Source: Candidatus Enterococcus moelleringii (lineage in GTDB: Bacteria; Bacillota; Bacilli; Lactobacillales; Enterococcaceae). From it: a DNA stretch of 45,895 nt. The notes beneath the pieces were generated by a model that made no database searches, was not told where the DNA came from, and saw only the letters and a program-made list of their open reading frames with translations. The stretch is taken from contig NZ_JAFREM010000042.1 in NCBI RefSeq assembly GCF_017377575.1, positions 1 to 45,895 on the forward strand. The letters are read 5' to 3'. The first letter of the stretch is position 1; each line of letters starts with the position of its first letter. The translations under genes and the position numbers were made by a program. Shown piece by piece: positions 40,449-45,895 of the stretch.

Positions 40449-41480
40449 ATGAAAACTTCTGAACTCTTCGGTAAACAGTTTAAAATTTTCCTGCTCGTCA
40501 CTTATGGAATTCCTTATCTGATGGGGATTTTTATGGCTTTTGGTTACTTTTCAGAAAGAGACTTGTCACTTTTTGCTTCAGTTCAGATGTTGTGTCCAGC
40601 AGCGGGGGTAATTGTGGCCGTTCTAACTAGTCATCAGCATAAAGAATTGATTCCCCAGCGCTTTTTTAAAGTTTATTTGGTTATGACTGTCATTGGTATA
40701 GTGTGTGCTGTGACTAGTGTGTTTGTTCTAAACAAAGAGTTGAATACTATTTTTCCGATAATCGCTATGGTGGGTTCTATCAGCTTGCTTTTAACGCTTT
40801 TACTTGATGCGGATAGTAAGCTAAAAGCCTTTGGTATTTTGGGAATATCATGGAAGAAAGTGTTGCCTGCAAGTGTTCTATTCTTTGTTTTGCTGATCAC
40901 TCGTTTATTTATCTCCTGCTTGCTGGAGGGGCAGGTGGCAGCTTTTAACGAAATACTTTGGAATCCGCAGATATTGTTCAGATTGCTTATTACGGTTCCG
41001 AATTTTTTCCTGAGTTTTGTGTTCTTCTTTGGTGAAGAGTATGGCTGGCGTTATTATTTACAACCGGTGCTGCAGAAAAAGTTTGGAGCTATTAAGGCTA
41101 CCCTCATTATGGGTTTTATGTGGGGGATTTGGCACCTGCCGTTAAATATGTTTTTCTACAATAAGCCAGAGCATGCCGTATACAGCATAGTGACTCAGCT
41201 AATCACTTGTATGGTTCTTGGGATTTATTTTGCCTATTTTTATATGAAAACTCAAAATATTTGGTGTCCAATTATTTTTCATTATTTGAATAATAGCTTT
41301 GGGTCAGTGCTATTGGGTCAGTATGAAACCAGCGGGGGTGAAAAAGCCGACGTCGCGGATATCCTGATTTTTGCAGCCATCAGTTTCTGTGTGTTCGGCT
41401 TGTTCATCTTTACAAAGTTTTATCGTGACCCTAAAAATCGAAGCGAAACATTAGAGGAACAGGTCGCTAAATTTGAATAA
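40449..41480 (+). CDS. CPBP family intramembrane metalloprotease (CAAX/Abi)
   Basis: A 343-aa membrane protein with about eight hydrophobic helices. It has the three family motifs: EEYGWR (196-201), WHLPLN with His229, and FHYLNN with His278 and Asn282. These coordinate the metal and form the active site of CAAX-like proteases. In Gram-positives such proteins are often linked to bacteriocin self-immunity or surface-protein processing, but no bacteriocin gene is adjacent. AAGGAGAGG precedes the ATG. Confidence 0.9.
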   Translation: MKTSELFGKQFKIFLLVTYGIPYLMGIFMAFGYFSERDLSLFASVQMLCPAAGVIVAVLTSHQHKELIPQRFFKVYLVMTVIGIVCAVTSVFVLNKELNTIFPIIAMVGSISLLLTLLLDADSKLKAFGILGISWKKVLPASVLFFVLLITRLFISCLLEGQVAAFNEILWNPQILFRLLITVPNFFLSFVFFFGEEYGWRYYLQPVLQKKFGAIKATLIMGFMWGIWHLPLNMFFYNKPEHAVYSIVTQLITCMVLGIYFAYFYMKTQNIWCPIIFHYLNNSFGSVLLGQYETSGGEKADVADILIFAAISFCVFGLFIFTKFYRDPKNRSETLEEQVAKFE

Positions 41481-41486
41481 AAAGAT

Positions 41487-41521
41487 AGAGGAGCTTACAG
41501 TGACTAAATGTAAGTTCCTCT
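41487..41521. terminator. Hairpin between convergent CPBP and cyclophilin genes
   Basis: AGAGGAGCTTACA (41487-41499) pairs with TGTAAGTTCCTCT (41509-41521) with one G-U. AGATAG/CTATCT can extend the stem. It is likely bidirectional. Confidence 0.7.
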
Positions 41522-41534
41522 GCTTCTATCTATT

Positions 41535-42533
41535 TTAAGAAATCTTCTCAAAAAATATCCGCTGAATTACCACAGGCTCCAAGGGCGCATCTTTCGCATC
41601 CGTCACCTGACCAGCAATATTTACCACAACATCCATTCCTTCATACACTTGACCAAACACGGTGTAGCGGCCATCTAATTCCGGCAAACCACCATTTTCC
41701 AGATAAGCTGTTTCGACATTTCGCGGCAAAGAAAGCTTAAGCAGCTGTTCTTCATTCACCTTAGTATTCTGAACAATGAAAAACTGGTTGCCATTCGTAT
41801 GAGGACCATGGTTGCCTAAAGCTACCGCGCCGTTAAAATGATACAATCCCTGACAGACTTCATCAGCGAAATACCCGCCGTAACTGGAGAGGGCCTCATC
41901 GCCAGATTCGTCCAAAGCACCGCCTTGAATCACAAATTCTTTGATGATTCGGGCAAATAGGCTGCCATCATAGAAGCCGTCTTTTACCATCGACCGCCAA
42001 TTTGCCACCGCTAAAGGTGCTTGTTGGGGAAACAATCGCAGCCGAATGTCTCCGTGGTTCGTCACCAGCACACAGATTTCTTCTCCAGACTGTGGGTCTT
42101 CCAGCTGAACTAAGGGCACATCAACAATTGATACCCCAGCATCCTGCCACAGCACATCATAGATTTGCCAACGAACACAATCAGCGTCACCTAACCGAGC
42201 CATTCCCAGCAACACCCGATATTCCATCCGGTCTGTCTGAAACGTCAGCAGCAGCTGCCCCCGCAAATCATTATAATCATCCGCCGCTTCTACTTGATAA
42301 AACAAAGTAAAATCAGTGTTTTTATAGCGCAGCTCCTGACCTGCAAAAGCTTTAAAGTACTCCAGCACTTTTTCCTTATGCCAGCTGTCTGCAACAACAT
42401 AATCAGTCAATTGATTTTGTTTCACTGCATTAAGCAGTGCTTCAGCAACTTCCTTTATCTCCACTTTATCCCAGTGTCGGGCCATCAAATGATTGATGGG
42501 TGATTCCTGATTGTAATCCTTCAGGCTGCTCAT
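41535..42533 (-). CDS. Cyclophilin-type peptidylprolyl isomerase with an unassigned N-terminal domain
   Basis: A 332-aa soluble protein. Residues about 150-330 form a cyclophilin domain with LFARIIKEFVIQGGA (catalytic Arg position kept), HTNGNQFFIVQ and GRYTVFGQVYEGMDVV. The first 150 residues have no recognised domain and no signal peptide. Cyclophilins of enterococci are usually about 190-200 aa, so this is a fusion. The core accelerates Pro-peptide isomerisation in the cytosol. GGGAG precedes the ATG at 42533. Confidence 0.9.
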   Translation of the reverse strand: MSSLKDYNQESPINHLMARHWDKVEIKEVAEALLNAVKQNQLTDYVVADSWHKEKVLEYFKAFAGQELRYKNTDFTLFYQVEAADDYNDLRGQLLLTFQTDRMEYRVLLGMARLGDADCVRWQIYDVLWQDAGVSIVDVPLVQLEDPQSGEEICVLVTNHGDIRLRLFPQQAPLAVANWRSMVKDGFYDGSLFARIIKEFVIQGGALDESGDEALSSYGGYFADEVCQGLYHFNGAVALGNHGPHTNGNQFFIVQNTKVNEEQLLKLSLPRNVETAYLENGGLPELDGRYTVFGQVYEGMDVVVNIAGQVTDAKDAPLEPVVIQRIFFEKIS

Positions 42534-42677
42534 TTTCTAACTCCCTTACCATTTTCTTCCATTATAACTAAAACTAAACCGGTTTCATAGAGTGGGGGAG
42601 TAAGATAGCGATCCTTGCCTTGAATAATCAAGAGCTGCCCACTTTTTTCTGACGCTTCAAAAAGTCCCAGTAAGCAT

Positions 42678-42706
42678 TGACTTTTAAGTCGAGAATTCCT
42701 ATGCTG
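42678..42706 (+). promoter_or_regulatory. Promoter of the HAD phosphatase gene
   Basis: TTGACT (42678-42683), 17 bp, TATGCT (42701-42706). Confidence 0.7.
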
Positions 42707-42751
42707 AGAATAAAGGAATATTCTTGGTAAAGAGCAGAGGTGGGAAAGATA

Positions 42752-43387
42752 ATGATAAAGGCACTAATTTTTGATTTCGATGGGACGATGATTGACAGCG
42801 AGTGGCTCTTTTTCGAAAGCGTTAACAGTTATTTGGCGAAGAACTTCAAGTATCGCATACCCTTTGAAGACTTTCAAAAGGGCATCGGCTCATCGGCAGA
42901 TGGCACATTTTATGAACGGATAAGCTTAGCTGTCGGCAAGCAGATAAATACAGCTGAGCTGGATGAGTGGATTATTCAAGACCAGAAACGCAACTATGGC
43001 GCGGCTTGCTTGCGTGATGGTATCCAAGATTTGTTGGAAAAAGCCCACGAACAGCAGTGGAAAATCGGTGTCGTTTCAAATTCTCAGCTAAAAGAGCTGG
43101 CCTTCTATTTTGACAGGCATCCAGCTGTAAATGAAAAAATCGATGTTTTCGTCACGATTGATGACGTCAAGCTAGGCAAACCCGATCCGGAAGGGTATCA
43201 GCAATGTCTAGAACACTTAGGTGTCGAAAGTTCAGAGGCTGTGGCCATTGAAGACAGCCCACTAGGTGCCAAAGCAGCAGTCGCCGCCAACATTCTTACT
43301 TATGCGTACCCCAATGTGTTCACTGAAGGAATGGATTTCCCGCAACCAGTGAAAAAATTTGAACAAGTCAATGAGCTATTTGAATAA
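42752..43387 (+). CDS. HAD-superfamily hydrolase (beta-phosphoglucomutase/phosphatase-like)
   Basis: A 211-aa protein with all HAD motifs: DFDGTMIDSE (Asp nucleophile and acid), VVSNSQLKEL (motif II Ser), KPDPEGY (motif III Lys) and IEDSPLGAKAAVAA (motif IV). A helical cap lies between motifs I and II. It acts on a small phosphorylated metabolite, probably a sugar phosphate; the exact substrate is unknown. The ATG at 42752 has GAGGTG at good spacing. A GTG at 42740 overlaps that site. Confidence 0.92.
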   Translation: MIKALIFDFDGTMIDSEWLFFESVNSYLAKNFKYRIPFEDFQKGIGSSADGTFYERISLAVGKQINTAELDEWIIQDQKRNYGAACLRDGIQDLLEKAHEQQWKIGVVSNSQLKELAFYFDRHPAVNEKIDVFVTIDDVKLGKPDPEGYQQCLEHLGVESSEAVAIEDSPLGAKAAVAANILTYAYPNVFTEGMDFPQPVKKFEQVNELFE

Positions 43388-43391
43388 AGCC

Positions 43392-43432
43392 AGGATTGGT
43401 CAGACAGGTACATCGTCTGATCAGTCCTTTTT
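43392..43432 (+). terminator. Terminator of the HAD gene
   Basis: Arms AGGATTGGTCAGAC (43392-43405) and GTCTGATCAGTCCT (43415-43428) pair with two G-U, followed by T-run. Confidence 0.9.
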
Positions 43433-43449
43433 GCTTTCAATCTGAACAC

Positions 43450-43483
43450 AAAAAAATGCCAGTCGGTGGGTGGCCGACTGGCA
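43450..43483 (-). terminator. Terminator of the RibD/DHFR-like gene
   Basis: TGCCAGTCGG and CCGACTGGCA (43457-43466 and 43474-43483) form a perfect stem. On the minus strand it is followed by TTTTTTT. It lies about 150 bases after the gene it should terminate. Confidence 0.75.
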
Positions 43484-43631
43484 AGGAGTTAAAAATGAAA
43501 AAGTGTTAGGGTTGTTTTGTTGGTACTTATAATACTACCAGCAATTTATGAATTTTTTGTGAACAGACTGTATAGAAAAAATTAAATTTCAGTCTTTCTC
43601 AGTGAAAAGCTGACAAAAGACAAGAATCCTA

Positions 43632-44153
43632 TCACTCTTTTTTACGATAATGCAGCTCCACCAGCTCACCAAACTGACGACTCTCTACAAATTCCAAGCG
43701 TGTTTCTAAAGCATGCGTACCAAATAAACGCTTGCCGTCACCCAGCAGCACCGGTGCAATTTGGATAAACCACTCATCGATCAGATTTGCTTCCAGCACC
43801 GGCTGCAATAAATCACCGCCACCGACAATCCAGATATTTTTGCCAGATTGATTCTTCAATTGCTTCAGATACTCGACGGGATTCTCGTGGATCGTAGTCT
43901 GACCATCAACGGCCTCCTGCTGCCTAGAAAAAACGATCACTTCCTGATCCGGATAGAGAGGTGCCCCGTCATTTAGCTTCAACGCTTCCTGATAGGTGAT
44001 GCGGCCCATCACTACCGTATCAATCGTTTTGATAAATTCGTCATAGCTGCTTTCTTCGCCAATATCTGTTGCCAGCAGCCAATCCAGATTTTCATTTTTT
44101 CCAGCTAAGAAACCATCCAAGCTGATGGCTCCATAAAAAACAATTTTCCGCAC
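43632..44153 (-). CDS. Dihydrofolate reductase-family / RibD C-terminal-like reductase
   Basis: About 173 aa. It begins MRKIVFYGAISLDGFLAGKNENLDWL, the standard opening of the RibD_C/DHFR-like family. It also has VVMGRITYQEAL (nucleotide-binding region), KNIWIVGGGDLLQPVLEANLIDEWFIQIAPVLLGDGKRLF. Members are NADPH-dependent reductases of unclear physiological role; some resemble B. subtilis YwjB. The GTG at 44153 is better placed relative to AAGGAG than the GTG at 44162. It is monocistronic. Confidence 0.92.
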   Translation of the reverse strand: MRKIVFYGAISLDGFLAGKNENLDWLLATDIGEESSYDEFIKTIDTVVMGRITYQEALKLNDGAPLYPDQEVIVFSRQQEAVDGQTTIHENPVEYLKQLKNQSGKNIWIVGGGDLLQPVLEANLIDEWFIQIAPVLLGDGKRLFGTHALETRLEFVESRQFGELVELHYRKKE

Positions 44154-44232
44154 GTGATTCACTCCTTTTTCTCAGTATAACAAAACACTTAGACGTAACC
44201 TCGACAAATGCACCGAAAAAAAGTACAGTCTT

Positions 44233-44261
44233 TTGCCGAAAGGGCCAAAAACCGCTAAAAT
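44233..44261 (+). promoter_or_regulatory. Promoter of the DUF3290-DUF421 operon
   Basis: TTGCCG (44233-44238), 17 bp, TAAAAT (44256-44261), 20 bases before the ATG at 44281. Confidence 0.7.
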
Positions 44262-44280
44262 AAAGGGGAGGAGTGAGGAT

Positions 44281-44724
44281 ATGACATTTTATGGTATCAA
44301 ATATATCGAAAACCAATCTAGCCTAAATGATTTCATCAAATACGCGATTATCTTTCTGGCACTAATTTTCCTGATTGTCGCCTTCAGTCTGTATATGCGC
44401 CACCGAATTCAAACCAAATACCGGGATTTGAGTATCATGCTGTTTCTGCTTTTAGTTTTTATGTTAGGTGTTCAATATTCTGATTACACTCAGAATCAGA
44501 ACCGCTACGATCAATCTTCTCAGATGGTGGCTTTTATAAAAGAGGTGGCTCACGAATTTGATCTAAAACAAACGGATGTCTTAGTAAATTCCGTACAGTT
44601 GACTGATGGTGTCGTGATTAAAATGAAGGATACCTATTACACGGTTCATCTCAGTGTCGATCAAAGTTCCTATCAGCTCACCGAGACTCACTTAGTTAAT
44701 TCGGAAATCACAGTCAATCCATAG
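44281..44724 (+). CDS. DUF3290 family membrane protein
   Basis: A 147-aa protein with two membrane helices (about residues 20-42 and 52-65) and an extracytoplasmic or cytosolic domain of about 80 residues (YDQSSQMVAFIKEVAHEF...YYTVHLSVDQSSYQLTETHLV). This matches DUF3290, which is regularly encoded just before a DUF421 protein in Lactobacillales. The start at 44281 has GGGGAGGAG upstream; an earlier frame extension to 44233 overlaps the promoter. Confidence 0.9.
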   Translation: MTFYGIKYIENQSSLNDFIKYAIIFLALIFLIVAFSLYMRHRIQTKYRDLSIMLFLLLVFMLGVQYSDYTQNQNRYDQSSQMVAFIKEVAHEFDLKQTDVLVNSVQLTDGVVIKMKDTYYTVHLSVDQSSYQLTETHLVNSEITVNP

Positions 44725-44734
44725 GAGGAAGAGC

Positions 44735-45370
44735 ATGGCAGCGTATTATCCAGTTATTTTAAAATTCACCTTAGGCATCATCGTGCTAATTTTTCAAATT
44801 AATATCTCCGGCAAAGGCAACCTGGCACCTTCTTCAGCAATGGATGCTGTGCAAAACTATGTTCTAGGGGGCATTATCGGCGGCGTGATCTACAATGACG
44901 CCATCTCGGTTTTACAATTCGTGCTGGTGCTGGTTATTTGGACCTTTTTAGTGATGCTGCTGAAATATCTAAAGGACCACAATCGCTACGTGAAATTGTT
45001 GATTGATGGTCGGCCTGTTAACTTGATCCAAAATGGTCAAGTCGATGTGAAAGAATGCTTGAAACACGGTATTTCCGCCAGCGAGCTGATGTTCAAGCTC
45101 CGCAGCAACGGTATCTATGAAGTTGAAAAGGTAAAACGAGCGATTCTAGAGCAAAACGGCCAGCTGACCTTGATTGAATTTGGAGATGAAAATATTCGCT
45201 ACCCGATTATTGTGGACGGTCAACCCAATGAAGACGTGCTGGAGCTGATCGGAAAAGACGAAGACTGGTTAGCCCAAGAAGTCCAAAAACACGACTTCAG
45301 CACTATTTCAGATATTTATTTAGGCGAATATGTCTCCGGCGATTTGCGCCTGAGCGGATATAAAGAGTGA
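44735..45370 (+). CDS. DUF421 (YetF/YcaP-like) membrane protein
   Basis: A 211-aa protein with three N-terminal membrane helices (to about residue 80), including NYVLGGIIGGVIYND. The DUF421 cytosolic domain follows (RYVKLLIDGRPVNLIQNGQVDVKECLKHGISASELMFKLRSNGI). It starts 10 bases after DUF3290 with AGGAGG and forms a two-gene operon with it. YetF-like proteins are linked to spore or stress functions in bacilli; the role here is unknown. The stop codon is inside the terminator stem. Confidence 0.93.
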   Translation: MAAYYPVILKFTLGIIVLIFQINISGKGNLAPSSAMDAVQNYVLGGIIGGVIYNDAISVLQFVLVLVIWTFLVMLLKYLKDHNRYVKLLIDGRPVNLIQNGQVDVKECLKHGISASELMFKLRSNGIYEVEKVKRAILEQNGQLTLIEFGDENIRYPIIVDGQPNEDVLELIGKDEDWLAQEVQKHDFSTISDIYLGEYVSGDLRLSGYKE

Positions 45371-45389
45371 CGAGGTTCACTCTTTTTTT
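45362..45389 (+). terminator. Terminator of the DUF3290-DUF421 operon
   Basis: AAAGAGTGA (45362-45370) pairs with TCACTCTTT (45377-45385), followed by T. Confidence 0.92.
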
Positions 45390-45512
45390 GTGGATTAGAA
45401 AAGGAACACCGATCATTCTCAACAGCTGCTTACAGCCTATTGGAATTTTTGGGAGTTCCTTTTTTAGTCGTTATAATACATCTTTTGAAGGTCTTTTCTA
45501 CTAGTTACTACC

Positions 45513-45725
45513 TCAATCATTTCGAATTTTTTCGATTTGCTCAGCTGTTAGCCCCGTGTACTTCACAATTTTCTCAATAGGCTCGTTATCGTCCAACATA
45601 CTCACTGCAACCTCAATCTTTTCCTCTTCACGACCAACTTCTCTGCCACGTTCTTCAGCTTTTCTATCCACCGTGGAAATCACGGCATCATTGACCATCT
45701 TTGCTTTATTCATATCCATAATCAT
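45513..45725 (-). CDS. Rpn/PD-(D/E)XK transposase-like C-terminal fragment (70 aa)
   Basis: The product (70 aa from 45725; 68 aa if started at 45719) has a Glu/Arg-rich repeat stretch, [24 protein letters not shown], followed by [20 protein letters not shown]. This is exactly the C-terminal tail of Rpn-type PD-(D/E)XK nucleases. The nuclease core is absent. Upstream to the window edge there is no in-frame core, only a possible frameshifted remnant (MFEDIQVIHI...). GGAGG precedes the start. It is either a decayed Rpn or a stand-alone tail. In Rpn loci the short C-terminal form can antagonise the full enzyme. Confidence 0.6.
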   Translation of the reverse strand: MIMDMNKAKMVNDAVISTVDRKAEERGREVGREEEKIEVAVSMLDDNEPIEKIVKYTGLTAEQIEKIRND

Positions 45726-45895
45726 TTTCCTCCAGCTAGTTCGTTAATAGGGAAATCATTTTTCTTTAGAAAAATGAGTCTAATCCTCACCACGCATACC
45801 ATTCTACTATGTACTCGTTGCGAAGCTTTTATATGAATCACTTGAATGTCTTCGAACATTTAATGACTGCCAAAAGTAGAACTGGCATCCTCATT

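Noticed and set aside
43484-43517. A ribosome binding site and ATGAAAAAG sequence identical over 20 bases to the start of the LPXTG gene (7941-7960), followed by a stop after four codons
   Set aside because: It is a common ribosome binding site plus Met-Lys-Lys pattern in this genome style, and the frame ends at once. A one-base shift gives only ten more codons. There is too little to call a gene remnant.
45399-45464. AAAAGGAAC and GTTCCTTTT arms with a T-run
   Set aside because: The loop would be about 47 bases and no gene needs it beyond the clear terminator at 45362-45389.
1-45895. CRISPR arrays, tRNA or rRNA genes, insertion sequences, prophage modules
   Set aside because: No regularly spaced repeats, no cloverleaf or rRNA signatures, no complete transposase and no phage structural genes were seen. 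Only the integrase fragment and the Rpn-like tail hint at mobile DNA.

Overview
The window looks like chromosomal DNA from a low-GC Gram-positive of the order Lactobacillales, most likely an Enterococcus. The reasons are strong AGGAGG-type ribosome binding sites, a WxL-domain surface cluster with its DUF916/DUF3324 partner, Mga-like regulation, an LPxTG adhesin, many small lipoproteins and the general codon style. The species cannot be fixed from the sequence alone. I see no rRNA, tRNA, CRISPR array or complete mobile element.

Layout. 1-3.4 kb: a winged-helix regulator, an atypical D-2-hydroxyacid dehydrogenase, two small membrane proteins and an ornithine cyclodeaminase-family enzyme. 3.5-4.8 kb: two very small genes (a 19-aa membrane peptide and a DUF6440 protein), then a TPP riboswitch with terminator controlling a lone tenA. 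4.9-10.6 kb: a 914-aa STAND/NB-ARC ATPase with TPRs, whose promoter lies in a near-perfect palindrome, divergent from a large LPQTG surface protein. 10.9-14.1 kb: two small membrane proteins, four lipoproteins (two of them tandem paralogues) and a small unknown protein. 14.2-16.3 kb: a highly structured leader (promoter, 20-codon leader peptide, terminator, two more hairpins) ahead of an ABC-F ATPase. 16.4-22.2 kb: proC, a small membrane protein divergent from a Crp/Fnr regulator, a lipoprotein, an integrase fragment lacking its catalytic domain, a RarD/EamA transporter and an alanine/glycine:cation symporter.

22.4-29.2 kb: galK-galM, divergent from an AraC regulator that is followed by an MFS transporter and a CocE/NonD-type hydrolase. 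29.6-32.8 kb: a glycyl radical enzyme of unknown substrate with its overlapping activating enzyme. 33.1-40.3 kb: an Mga-like regulator, then a WxL operon (lectin-like WxL protein with a tandem duplication, a small sortase substrate with an odd YPQTN signal, a small WxL protein, and a DUF916/DUF3324 anchor protein). 40.4-45.9 kb: a CPBP protease, a cyclophilin with an unassigned N-terminal domain, a HAD phosphatase, a RibD/DHFR-like reductase, a DUF3290-DUF421 pair, and a short Rpn-like C-terminal protein at the edge.

How the genes fit together: most units are short and bounded by clear intrinsic terminators, as expected for an accessory-rich chromosomal stretch rather than one large system. 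The best candidates for undescribed biology are the ABC-F leader, the palindrome-controlled STAND ATPase, the orphan glycyl radical enzyme pair, the tiny membrane peptide at 3528-3587 and the unusual WxL cluster.
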